From: JBBRHQ01 sp963815645
GTDB taxonomy: Bacteria; Actinomycetota; Thermoleophilia; Solirubrobacterales; 70-9
Direction of reading: 5' to 3'
NCBI GenBank assembly: GCA_963815645.1
Contig: CAWFHL010000001.1
Span: 2,232,001-2,296,000, forward strand
Length of the DNA stretch: 64,000 bases
Every line of letters starts with the position of its first letter. The first letter of the stretch is position 1. Shown one piece after another: positions 33,787 to 41,817 of the stretch. Position numbers and translations under genes: made by a program. Below the pieces are notes generated by a model. It was not told where the DNA came from, made no database searches, and saw only the letters and a list, made by a program, of their open reading frames with translations.

Positions 33787-34972
33787 GGACGCGCTCCTCC
33801 GGTCCTCGCTCCTCCCTCTCCGCCGCCGGAGAGGCGAGGAACTCGGAGATGATCTCGACCGAGAGCACCCCGTCGATCCGCCCGGAGGCATCGGTCACCG
33901 GGGCGTACTGGGTGCCCTCCTGCAGCAGGTCGGCCAGCGCGTCGCGCAGGACGTCGTCGCGATCGAGCAGGGCGCCCAACGGCGAGTCCGGCTTCTGCGG
34001 GACGATCTCCTTCGCCAGGTCCCTCTCGGAGAGCCAGCCGAGGGGGCGGCGCTCGGAGTCGATCAGCAGCGGGAAGGGGACCTCGGCGGATTCGAGCTTC
34101 GACAGCACCTCCGAGGTCGGCTGGCCGACGTAGGCGAGCGGGGCCTCCCAGAGCTCGACGTCACCGACCCTCATCAGCGCCAGCCGTTTCAGGGCCCGGT
34201 CGGCGCCGACGAAGTCCTCGACGAACTCGTTGGCCGGTGCCATCAACAGCTCTGCGGGGGTCGCGTACTGGGCGACGCGGCCGCCCTCGCGCATCACCGC
34301 GATCCGATCGCCGATCTTGATCGCCTCGTCGATGTCGTGGGTGACGAACAGAACCGTCTTGCGGATCTCGGCCTGGAGGCGGAGGAACTCGTTCTGGAGG
34401 CGCTCCCGGTTGATCGGGTCGATCGCGCCGAACGGCTCATCCATCAGCATCACCAGCGGGTCGGCGGCGAGCGCCCGCGCCACCCCGACCCGCTGCTGCT
34501 GCCCGCCGGAGAGCTGCGCGGGGTAGCGGTCAGCGATCCCTGGGTCGAGGCCGATCAGCTCGAGCAGCTCGGCGACCCTCGCCTCGATGCGATCCCGCTT
34601 CCAGCCGAGCAGCTGGGGCACTGTGGCGATGTTCTGAGCGATCGTCCGGTGGGGGAAGAGGCCGATCTGCTGGATCACGTAGCCGATCTCGCGCCGCAAC
34701 TGGGCCGGCTCGCGGTCGCGGATCGAGCGATCGCCGAGGAGAATGTCGCCTTCGCTGATCTCGACCGTGCGGTTGGCCATCCGCATCGCAGTCGTCTTGC
34801 CGCACCCGGAGGGCCCGACGAGGACGCAGATCTCACCGGCGGGCAGCTCGATCGTCAGGTCGTCGACCGCGGGCTCCGAAGAGTTCCCGTAGCGCTTGGT
34901 GACGTGGTCGTAGCGGAGGGACGAGACCTCGTCATGCGCCGGTGCTCGCGGGCTGGGCACTTCGTCGGGCAC
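33779..34972 (-). CDS. osmoprotectant ABC transporter ATP-binding protein with tandem CBS domains
   Basis: A 397-residue ATPase, first gene of the four-gene importer operon. Walker A is VLVGPSGCGKTTAMRMANRT, the signature is AQLSGGQQQRVGVARALAAD and Walker B VMLMDEPFGAIDPINRERLQ. Residues about 265-380 hold two CBS motifs (PLLIDSERRPLGWLSERDLA; YAPVTDASGRIDGVLSVEII), which in OpuA-type importers sense ionic strength or cyclic dinucleotides and gate uptake. Family knowledge therefore suggests osmotic control of a compatible-solute importer. Confidence 0.92.
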   Translation of the reverse strand: MPDEVPSPRAPAHDEVSSLRYDHVTKRYGNSSEPAVDDLTIELPAGEICVLVGPSGCGKTTAMRMANRTVEISEGDILLGDRSIRDREPAQLRREIGYVIQQIGLFPHRTIAQNIATVPQLLGWKRDRIEARVAELLELIGLDPGIADRYPAQLSGGQQQRVGVARALAADPLVMLMDEPFGAIDPINRERLQNEFLRLQAEIRKTVLFVTHDIDEAIKIGDRIAVMREGGRVAQYATPAELLMAPANEFVEDFVGADRALKRLALMRVGDVELWEAPLAYVGQPTSEVLSKLESAEVPFPLLIDSERRPLGWLSERDLAKEIVPQKPDSPLGALLDRDDVLRDALADLLQEGTQYAPVTDASGRIDGVLSVEIISEFLASPAAEREERGPEERVHG

Positions 34973-35040
34973 GCTCGGGGGATGCTACCCGCGGTCGCGC
35001 CGCGGAAACGCAGCGGAGCGGTTCGACGTAATCTGGGGCG

Positions 35041-35502
35041 ATGGCGAGGACGGAGCTCGACCCCGGTGGTGTGGCGGAGGTGCTGGCGGCCGGCGGCGTC
35101 GTCGTCCGCGGGGAGGGCGCGGAGGCGAGGATCGCGGTGATCCACCGGCCGAAGTACGGCGACTGGACCCTGCCGAAGGGGAAGCTCGACCCCGGCGAGG
35201 GGTTCGAGCAGGCCGCGCTCAGGGAGGTCGAGGAGGAGGCGGGACTGCGCTGCGAGCTCGGTCGCGAGCTCGGATCAGTCGCCTACACCGATCGCAAGGG
35301 GCGCTCGAAGCTGGTCCGCTACTGGCTGATGCGCCCGCTGAGCGGCGATTTCGAGCCCAACGACGAGGTTGACGAGCTCCGCTGGCTCGACCCGGCGGCA
35401 GCCGCCGGACTGCTCACCTACGGTCACGATGTCGAGCTGGTCGGCGAGGCGCTCGGTGGCCCCGAGCAAAACCGATCTCGGCAGTCGGCCGAGCAGAAGT
35501 AG
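35041..35502 (+). CDS. NUDIX hydrolase
   Basis: A 153-residue protein with a perfect Nudix box: GKLDPGEGFEQAALREVEEE then AG (G-x5-E-x7-R-E-x2-E-E-x-G) at about residues 51-73. AAGGVVVRG at the N-terminus and VRYWLMRPL after the box resemble actinobacterial MutT/diadenosine-polyphosphate hydrolases that cleave nucleoside diphosphate derivatives. Its last 79 bp overlap the end of the convergent permease-YHS gene. Divergent from the importer operon. Confidence 0.88.
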   Translation: MARTELDPGGVAEVLAAGGVVVRGEGAEARIAVIHRPKYGDWTLPKGKLDPGEGFEQAALREVEEEAGLRCELGRELGSVAYTDRKGRSKLVRYWLMRPLSGDFEPNDEVDELRWLDPAAAAGLLTYGHDVELVGEALGGPEQNRSRQSAEQK

Positions 35503-36669
35503 ACGGTCCGGTTCCCCAGTTCGGCGGTGATCGCCTTGGTCCGGTCGACCTTCATCCCGCAGACCGGGTCGGTGACGCCGCGTCGGGCGGTCAGCCAGAA
35601 GAGCGCGGCGAAGATGGCCAGGCCGATCAGGTTGAGGACCAGCTTGTAGTCGAGCTCAACCGAGCCGAAGATATCGTCGCGAGTCGGCCGCGGGCCGGTC
35701 GGGATCAGTCCTGCCGCGCTGAACAGCCCGTCGACGACCAGCGCGGCGATCACCATCGTCACAAACATCAGCGCGGTGATCCGCAGGGCAAAGGAGGTGC
35801 CGTAGTACTTGCGGTAGGCGAGGATGATCGGGATCACGATCAGGTCGGCGAAGATGAACGCCATTACCCCCGCGAAGGAGATGCCACCCGACCAGAGCAC
35901 CGCCGCGAGGGGGATGTTGCCGACCGAGCAGACGAAGCTCAGCGCGGCGATCAGCGGCCCGACCAGGACGTTCTCGATCGCGGTCAGGACCGGCGGAGCG
36001 TTCTCGATGAACAGGCCGTTGAAGAAGTCGTCGCCGAGCAGCCCGATGAAGCCGGCCAGCAGGAAGCCGATGGTGATCTCCTTCCACAGCATCTGTCCAG
36101 TCGCCGCGGAAGTTGTAGGCGACGTCCGACCAGGCGTCGGTGGAGGTGAGGCGCTCGCGCCAGCCCATCTGCGACCCGGCGGTGCGGTGCTGGTGGCCCG
36201 TGTCGGCGGCCTGGGCGTGCTCGCGGGCTCGCCGCTCCAGCTTCGGGGAGACGAAGACGCGCAGGCCGAGCGCCATCAGCACGATCATCACCACCCCGCC
36301 GACGTATTCGGCCAGGGTGAACTGCCAGCCGATCAGCACCCAGAGCACGAGCCCCAGCTCCCAGACGAGGTTGGTCGAGGCGAACTGGAAGCTCAGCGCG
36401 GTGACCGCCGAGGCGCCCTTCTGGAACAGTGACTTGGCGATCGCTATCGCCGCGTATGAGCAGGATGAGCTGGCAGCCCCGAGCCCGGTGGCGAGCGTGA
36501 TCTGCTTCGGGCCCTCGCCGGAGAGCGATCGCTCGATCCGCTCGCGGGGAATCCAGGCCTGGACGATCGCCGAGATCGCGAAGCCGAGGACCAGCGCCCA
36601 CCACACCTCGTAGGCCATCAGCAGCGATTGCTTGAAGCCCTCGGCGATCGTCTCGGCGACTCCGCTCAT
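35424..36669 (-). CDS. UPF0718/YraQ-type permease with C-terminal YHS metal-binding domain (one frameshift)
   Basis: About 415 residues. The permease part reads WWALVLGFAISAIVQAWIPR, GAASSSCSYAAIAIAKSLFQ (conserved Cys-rich helix), KGASAVTALSFQFASTNLVW, then, after a single inserted base near 36098, MLWKEITIGFLLAGFIGLLG and NVLVGPLIAALSFVCSVGNI. The C-terminus is a YHS domain: DPVCGMKVDRTKAITAELGN and YFCSADCRDRFC, normally a Cu- or heavy-metal-binding motif. YraQ permeases are proposed metal or thiol transporters. A CsoR-like operator overlaps the promoter directly upstream, supporting a role in copper or related metal handling. The end overlaps the NUDIX gene by 79 bp. Confidence 0.82.
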
Positions 36670-36677
36670 TGGGCTCG

Positions 36678-36698
36678 ATTATACCCCTCGGGGGTATA
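36678..36698 (-). promoter_or_regulatory. CsoR/RcnR-like operator overlapping a perfect -10 box
   Basis: The palindrome TATACCCC-TCG-GGGGTATA spans 36680-36698, in the style of operators of CsoR-family metal-responsive repressors. On the minus strand TATAAT occupies 36683-36678, overlapping one half-site, and ends 8 nt before the permease ATG (36669). Transcription would start at or next to the ATG, giving a leaderless or nearly leaderless mRNA. A repressor bound here would block the -10 region. Confidence 0.7.
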
Positions 36699-36721
36699 GC
36701 AACGGCCCCGGATCGCGTGGC

Positions 36722-37966
36722 TCAGCGTGTCCCGAGGCGTTCCGCCCGTTCCTGGGCGCGGGCGAGCACCTCCGCGGCGCCGGGCACGACCCCGTCGCGC
36801 ATCAGCACCCGTCCGGCGACCACGGTGGTGTCGACGATCGAGCCCGTCGCGGCGTAGACGAGGCCCGCGGCGCTATCTCCGAGGCCGAGCTCGTAGGAGT
36901 CGCGGCGCAGCAGCAGGAAGTCGGCCGGCTCGTCCGCCTCGAGCCGCCCCGCTCCGAGCAGCCCGGCCCGGGCGCCGGTGGCGATCGCCCAGGCCTCGGC
37001 CGCCTCGAGGACCGACGGGTCGGCGGCGGTGTGCTTCTGGATCAGGGCCAGCGCCTTGAGGTCGGAGAAGAGATCGAGTGAGTTGTTCGAGCCGGCGCCG
37101 TCGGTGCCGAGGCCGATCGCCACCCCCCGGCGCTGCGCCTCCGGCAGGGGGAAGACGCCGCCGACCGCAAGCTTCATGTTGGCGACCGGGTTGCTGACCA
37201 CGGTCGCTCCCCGCTCGGCGATCAGCTCCAGCTCCGACCCGTCGAGCCAGACTCCATGGGCCAGCAGGATGCGCGGCCCGAGCAGCCCGAGCCGGTCGAG
37301 GTAGTGGGCGGGGCGCACCCCGTGCTCAGCGAGGCATCGCTCGACCTCGGCCTCCGTCTCGGAGAGGTGGATCTGCACCGGCACCCGGTGCTCTTCGGCG
37401 AGCTCGGCGATCCAGCGCAGCGAGTCCTCGCTGACGGTGTAGATCGCGTGCGGCGCGAGCGAGGGCTGGATCCGCCGGTCGAGTCCGGTGAGGTGCTCGA
37501 GGCTGCGGCGGGCGCTGTCGCGCAGCGCGCCGGGATCCCCGTTGGCGTCGATCAGCGGCGCGCCGATCGTCGCCTGCAACCCTCCGTCGAGGACCGCCCG
37601 GGCGCTGGCCTCCGCCTGCCAGTACATGTCCCAGAACCGCACCGTCCCGGTACGGATCATCTCGACGCAGGCGAGCCGCGTTCCCCAGTAGACGTCGTCT
37701 GCCTCGAGCTTCGCCTCGAGCGGCCAGATCCGCTCCCCGAGCCAGCGCATCAGCGGGAGATCGTCGCCGTAGCCGCGGAACAGGGTCATCGCCGCATGGG
37801 TGTGCCCGTTTATCAGGGGAGAGACCAGTGGCGCGCCCGCGGCGTCGATCACCTCGTCCCCGGGATCGGGGGTGACCGAGGGCCCGACGGCCGCGATCAA
37901 TCCCTCCTCGCAGCGCAGACCGACGGCCGCGCCGCCCAGGTTCGCCTTGATCACGCAGAGGCTCAA
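36722..37966 (-). CDS. mtaD: amidohydrolase, 5'-methylthioadenosine/S-adenosylhomocysteine deaminase-like
   Basis: About 414 residues of the MTA/SAH deaminase branch of the amidohydrolase superfamily. Metal ligands: NGHTHAAMTLFRGYGDDLPL (HxH), LAPHAIYTVS, QIHLSETEAEVERCLAEHG, LAHGVWLDGSELELIAERGA and LGTDGAGSNNSLDLF (Asp). The motif LFRGYGDDLPLMRWLGERIW is typical of MtaD. It deaminates MTA, SAH or adenosine to the inosine forms. The start is TTG 37966 (overlapping the previous stop as TTGA) or GTG 37954. Coupling to a nucleoside phosphorylase gene fits purine and SAM-by-product salvage. Confidence 0.85.
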   Translation of the reverse strand: MSLCVIKANLGGAAVGLRCEEGLIAAVGPSVTPDPGDEVIDAAGAPLVSPLINGHTHAAMTLFRGYGDDLPLMRWLGERIWPLEAKLEADDVYWGTRLACVEMIRTGTVRFWDMYWQAEASARAVLDGGLQATIGAPLIDANGDPGALRDSARRSLEHLTGLDRRIQPSLAPHAIYTVSEDSLRWIAELAEEHRVPVQIHLSETEAEVERCLAEHGVRPAHYLDRLGLLGPRILLAHGVWLDGSELELIAERGATVVSNPVANMKLAVGGVFPLPEAQRRGVAIGLGTDGAGSNNSLDLFSDLKALALIQKHTAADPSVLEAAEAWAIATGARAGLLGAGRLEADEPADFLLLRRDSYELGLGDSAAGLVYAATGSIVDTTVVAGRVLMRDGVVPGAAEVLARAQERAERLGTR

Positions 37967-38628
37967 AGAGCGACCTCGGCGCCCAGCTCGGCGACCAGCC
38001 CCGGGACGAGCTGCCCGAGGCGCGCCCGGTTGGCGGCGCGCCCGGCCTCGTAGGCGCCGCCGCTCAGCTGCTCGCCGCCGATCCCGTTGGCGAGGTTGTC
38101 TACCGCGCAGACCGCGGCGAAGGCGATCCCGAGCTCGCCGGCGGCGACGCATTCCGAGGCGAGGGTCATCCCGATCACCTCGGCGTGGGAGGCGATCAGG
38201 CGGATCTCCGCCGGGGTCTCGAACCGCGGCCCGATCGTCTCCCAATAGGTGCCGCCGCCGCGGAGCGGCTCGCCCGAGCTGCGCCGCCAGGCTTCGATCA
38301 CCCGCGAGCGCCAGTCGGGGTCGAAGCCAGGGACGACGTGGCCGCGGGCGTCGTCGAATCCCGATCCTCCGAGGTGGAGGGCGACGAAGTCGTCAGGGCA
38401 GAGGAAGCTGCCCACCTCGATCTCCTCCCTAAGGGAGCCGACCGAGGACAGCGCCAGCACCGTTTTGCAGCCTCGCTCGGCGAGCAGCCGCAGATTCGCC
38501 GGGTGATCGATTCGGTGAGGGGGCAGATATTCGCCCCCGCCATGGCGCTGCACGACGATGACCTCGGCTCCGAGCGAAGGCTCGGCTCCTAGCAGCGCGG
38601 ATCCGACGATCAGGCCCAGGCGGCTCAC
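37963..38628 (-). CDS. MTA/purine-nucleoside phosphorylase family protein
   Basis: A 221-residue protein beginning at GTG 38628 (VSRLGLIVGSALLG). Features of the MTAP/PNP family are VIVVQRHGGGEYLPPHRIDH (R-H-G ... P-x-x-I-x-x), GCKTVLALSSVGSLREEIEV (S-x-V-G-S-L), GPRFETPAEIRLIASHAEVI and GMTLASECVAAGELGIAFAA (GMT...E). It would split MTA, MTI or a 6-oxopurine nucleoside with phosphate. It overlaps the deaminase gene, so the pair may run deamination followed by phosphorolysis. It is somewhat shorter than typical MTAP (about 260), mainly at the C-terminus. Confidence 0.85.
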   Translation of the reverse strand: MSRLGLIVGSALLGAEPSLGAEVIVVQRHGGGEYLPPHRIDHPANLRLLAERGCKTVLALSSVGSLREEIEVGSFLCPDDFVALHLGGSGFDDARGHVVPGFDPDWRSRVIEAWRRSSGEPLRGGGTYWETIGPRFETPAEIRLIASHAEVIGMTLASECVAAGELGIAFAAVCAVDNLANGIGGEQLSGGAYEAGRAANRARLGQLVPGLVAELGAEVAL

Positions 38629-38645
38629 GGCCCCGATCCTAAGGG

Positions 38646-40004
38646 TCAGCCGCGGCCCCGCCTCGAGCGGAAGGCGGCCACCGCCTCCGCGTGATCGACG
38701 ATCCGCTCCGGGTAGGCGAGCTTGCGCCGGGCGCTCGCCTCGAGCTTCCACGGCTCGTGCACGGCGCCGCCCTCGATCGCCTCGAGCTCGGGCAGGTAGC
38801 GGCGGACGTAGTCGCCGCCGGGATCGAAGCGGCGGGCCTGGCGGATCGGATTGAAGACCCGGTTCGGACGCGTGTCGTTGCCGGTGCCGGCGACCCACTG
38901 CCAGTTGCCGGAGTTGTTGGCGATCTCGCCGTCGGCCAGCAGGTCCCAGAAGTGCCGGGCCCCGAGCCGCCAGTCGATATGGAGGTCCTTGGTCAGGAAC
39001 GAGGCGGTGATCAGCCGGGCCCGGTTGTGCATGAATCCCTCACGGGCCAGCTGTCGCATCCCGGCGTCGACGATCGGATAGCCGGTGAGGCCCTCCTTCC
39101 AGGACTCGAGGGACTGCCTCGATCGCGACCAGCGGTCGCCGCGGGAGCGGTAGTTGCGGTTGGGGTAGGCGGGGAACGCGGCCAGCACCTGGTGGTGGAA
39201 GTCTCTCCAGCAGAGCTGCCTGACAAAGGCCTCGCTGCCGCGCTCCGCTCGCGCCCGCTGCACCAGCTCCCGCGGCGAGAGGCAGCCGAAGCGCAGGTAG
39301 GCCGAGAGGCGGGAGGTGAGATCGCCCGGGAGGTCGTCGTGGCCATCCCCGTAGCCGGCGAGCGAGCCGCGCATGAAGGCGCGCATCCGCCGCCGCCCTT
39401 CCTGCTCGCCCCCCGGGGCGAGGTCAGGCGAAGGGCTACCAGAGGTCAGCTTCCGGAGCGCCGGGACCCCCACCCCGCTGAGGCCGTCTGCTGCGCTGAG
39501 CCGCCGCGGCGGGCCGGCGGCGGGCTCGAGCTCGACCTCAGACCAGGCCCGGTAATAGGGGCTGTAGACCTTGAAGTGATCGCCGCCCGAGGGCCGCAGC
39601 CTCCCCGGCGGGACGATCGTCACCCCGGGGTGGAGCCGCAGTGCGATTCGCTCCTCCTCACAGGCCGCCTCCAGACGCGCCTCGCGCCGCCGGGCGTAGG
39701 CGCTGAAGTCGGCGCTGGAGTGGATCTCCGTGGCGCCCTCCAGCTTCGCCAGCCGCATGGCCTCGCGGACCGGATCTCCCCTGCGGACCAGGAGCGGGGC
39801 GCCGAGCCGGCGCAGCGACTCCTTCAGATCCGCCAGCGCCTCGAGCATGAATGCGAGGCGGTTCGGGGAGGCGAACCGCGTTTCCAGGATCCCCTCATCG
39901 AAGACGAAAAGCGGAATCACCCGCTCCGCGCCTGCAACCGCCAGCAAGGCGGGATGGTCGTGCACCCTGAGGTCGCGGTTGAACAGAAGCAGCGACACCG
40001 TCAC
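38646..40004 (-). CDS. phrB: deoxyribodipyrimidine photo-lyase
   Basis: A photolyase of about 452 residues that uses FADH- and an antenna chromophore to split UV-induced pyrimidine dimers. The start GTG 40004 (VTVSLLLFNRDLRVHDHPAL) leads into the N-terminal Rossmann antenna domain. The FAD-binding region shows YLRFGCLSPRELVQRARAER, CWRDFHHQVLAAFPAYPNRN, GYPIVDAGMRQLAREGFMHN, RARLITASFLTKDLHIDWR and DGEIANNSGNWQWVAGTGND. The Trp residues of the electron-transfer chain appear in place. It ends 17 bp before the phosphorylase gene on the same strand. Confidence 0.93.
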   Translation of the reverse strand: MTVSLLLFNRDLRVHDHPALLAVAGAERVIPLFVFDEGILETRFASPNRLAFMLEALADLKESLRRLGAPLLVRRGDPVREAMRLAKLEGATEIHSSADFSAYARRREARLEAACEEERIALRLHPGVTIVPPGRLRPSGGDHFKVYSPYYRAWSEVELEPAAGPPRRLSAADGLSGVGVPALRKLTSGSPSPDLAPGGEQEGRRRMRAFMRGSLAGYGDGHDDLPGDLTSRLSAYLRFGCLSPRELVQRARAERGSEAFVRQLCWRDFHHQVLAAFPAYPNRNYRSRGDRWSRSRQSLESWKEGLTGYPIVDAGMRQLAREGFMHNRARLITASFLTKDLHIDWRLGARHFWDLLADGEIANNSGNWQWVAGTGNDTRPNRVFNPIRQARRFDPGGDYVRRYLPELEAIEGGAVHEPWKLEASARRKLAYPERIVDHAEAVAAFRSRRGRG

Positions 40005-40084
40005 GGCCTCTACGCTACCCCTGCAGTGGCACGCTAAGCCAGGAGCCGGATGCTGCCGGCTCTCCCCGCCCGACTCGCCTATCG

Positions 40085-40318
40085 TCAGCGCGGCTGCGGG
40101 ACCCGCGGCCGGGCGGTCCGCCTCGACCGGCCCAGCGCCGCCGGGAGGCCGAAGCCGCCGCTTCGCCTGCCTGCGGCCAGCGCCAGCGCGGTCACCGCGA
40201 CGACCTCGGCGGACCCCAGCCCGGCGACCAGCGCGATCGTCATCACGGTCATCGCCACCGCGCCTGAAATCCTCCGGACGAGATTCTCTGACCTGGTCTG
40301 ATGCCTTTCGGTCTTCAT
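40085..40318 (-). CDS. small hypothetical membrane protein
   Basis: A 77-residue frame starting at ATG 40318 with a charged N-terminus (MKTERHQTRSENLVRRISGA) and a hydrophobic stretch (VAMTVMTIALVAGLGSAEVV, then VAVTALALAAG), ending in an Arg/Pro-rich tail. One or two membrane spans are plausible. It sits between the HD hydrolase and photolyase genes on the same strand. No family recognised; the Arg-rich tail could be read-through of non-coding sequence. Confidence 0.35.
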   Translation of the reverse strand: MKTERHQTRSENLVRRISGAVAMTVMTIALVAGLGSAEVVAVTALALAAGRRSGGFGLPAALGRSRRTARPRVPQPR

Positions 40319-40353
40319 GCCACGACCGTAGGCGCGCCCCGGCGGAAGCAGGT

Positions 40354-40941
40354 TTAAGTGTTGTGAACAGCCGCTTCCCTCGCGGCCATGAGGGCATCGA
40401 CCTGCCGCCGCAGCTCCGAGGCGAAGGGCGGCGGGGAGTTGAGCTCGCCGATCACCTCCGCGTCGCGTCGCCACAGCTCCAGGCGCAGCTCGAGGGGGGC
40501 CTTGAAGCGGCGCCCGACCTCTTCGCCCTCCTCGTCATAGAGGATCCGCATGTCGGAGACGTTGGAGAGCTTGTCGGCGGCGTAGACGGCGATCGCGTCC
40601 GGCCCCGCGGCGATCACCTTCTCGCGCAGGGCATCCTTGCGGCGCTCGTAGGGCTCGATCGAAGGGTCGTCGGTGAGCACGTCGACCAGCTCGGCGACCC
40701 GATCGCCGAAGCGCTCTTGGATCTCCTCAGAGGTCGCCTCCGTGTCCTCGAGCAGGTCGTGGAGCAGGGCCGCCGCAAGCACCTCGTCGTCGAACCCCTC
40801 GATGCGGAGAAGGCCGGCCACCGCGCGCGGGTGCTCTATGTAGGGGCGCCCGCTGTAGTTGCGGATCTGACCGGCGTGTCCCTCGGCGGCGAAGACCTCC
40901 GCCTCGGTCGCCAGCGGCGAGCCAGCCCCCGCCTCAACCAT
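40354..40941 (-). CDS. HD-domain hydrolase, MESH1/SpoT-hydrolase-like (small alarmone hydrolase candidate)
   Basis: About 195 residues, one HD domain. Conserved blocks of the RelA/SpoT hydrolase and MESH1 group are visible: EGHAGQIRNYSGRPYIEHPR (first His), VLAAALLHDLLEDTEATSEE (HD plus ED) and AVYAADKLSNVSDM (distal Asp and Asn). No synthetase or TGS domain is present. Members of this group hydrolyse (p)ppGpp or related nucleotides with Mn. The start may be ATG 40941 or GTG 40953; both overlap the upstream crotonase gene. Confidence 0.8.
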   Translation of the reverse strand: MVEAGAGSPLATEAEVFAAEGHAGQIRNYSGRPYIEHPRAVAGLLRIEGFDDEVLAAALLHDLLEDTEATSEEIQERFGDRVAELVDVLTDDPSIEPYERRKDALREKVIAAGPDAIAVYAADKLSNVSDMRILYDEEGEEVGRRFKAPLELRLELWRRDAEVIGELNSPPPFASELRRQVDALMAAREAAVHNT

Positions 40942-41806
40942 CGGAGAGATCACGGGCGAGTCCGCGCGTCACCGATCCCCCGGCGGGATCCCGGTCGGGG
41001 TGGTCGCGCTCGACGAAGCGGCGGATCCCCTCGGTCATCTCGGGCGAGGTGAGCAGGCGGTTGAAGCACTGCGCCTCGATCCGCAACCCCTCCTCGAGCG
41101 GCCGCCCGTAGCCGCGGAGGGCAGCCTCCTTGTCGGTGTGGATCGCCGGCTGGGGTAGCTCGGCGATCTCCTCGGCGAGCTCCAGGGCGCGCTCCACGCA
41201 GCGCCCGCTCTCGGTGACCTCGTTGACGAGGCCGATCCGCTCCGCCTCCTCTGCCCCGATCACCCGGCCGGTGATGATCAGCTCCATCGCCCGGCCCAAG
41301 CCGACGATCCGAGGCAGCCGCTGGGTGCCGCCGTCACCGAGGCCGATGTTCCAGCGGCGGCAGGTGACCCCGAAGCTGGCATGCCGATCGGCGATCCGGA
41401 TATCGGCGAAGCAGGCCCACTCGAGACCACCGGCATAGGCGACGCCGTTGACCGCGGCGATGATCGGCTTGTAGATGTCGGTCCAGCGCGATGGCCCGAT
41501 GATCCCGTCGCGCTCGCCGCGGTCATGCGCCTCGACCTCCTCCGGGGTCCAGCGCACCAGCGGCTCCTCGTCGCCCTGGTCGCTGAAGCCCGCGGCCGCC
41601 GCCTTCAGGTCGGCTCCGGCGCAGAAGGCGGACTCGCCGGCGCCTGTGATCACCGCCACCCGCGCATCGTCGTCGTCGCGGAATCGGCCCCAGGCGTCGA
41701 TCAGCTCGAGCGAGGTGACCGGCCCGATCGCGTTCATCCGCTCCGGGCGATTGATCGTGATCAGCGTCACGGCGCCGCGCTGCTCGTATCGGAGCTGCTC
41801 GTACAA
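40934..41806 (-). CDS. enoyl-CoA hydratase/isomerase family protein
   Basis: An intact 290-residue crotonase. AGESAFCAGADLKAAAAG and IYKPIIAAVNGVAYAGGLEW provide the oxyanion hole. In the loop that usually carries the first catalytic Glu the sequence is GVTCRRWNIGLGDGGTQRLP, with Arg-Arg-Trp in place of Pro-Glu; an Asp remains in GDGG. This CRRW variant is common among actinobacterial EchA paralogues of uncertain reaction. The C-terminus is long. It overlaps the HD hydrolase start. Confidence 0.88.
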   Translation of the reverse strand: MYEQLRYEQRGAVTLITINRPERMNAIGPVTSLELIDAWGRFRDDDDARVAVITGAGESAFCAGADLKAAAAGFSDQGDEEPLVRWTPEEVEAHDRGERDGIIGPSRWTDIYKPIIAAVNGVAYAGGLEWACFADIRIADRHASFGVTCRRWNIGLGDGGTQRLPRIVGLGRAMELIITGRVIGAEEAERIGLVNEVTESGRCVERALELAEEIAELPQPAIHTDKEAALRGYGRPLEEGLRIEAQCFNRLLTSPEMTEGIRRFVERDHPDRDPAGGSVTRGLARDLSDG

Positions 41807-41817
41807 GGGCCGCCAGC

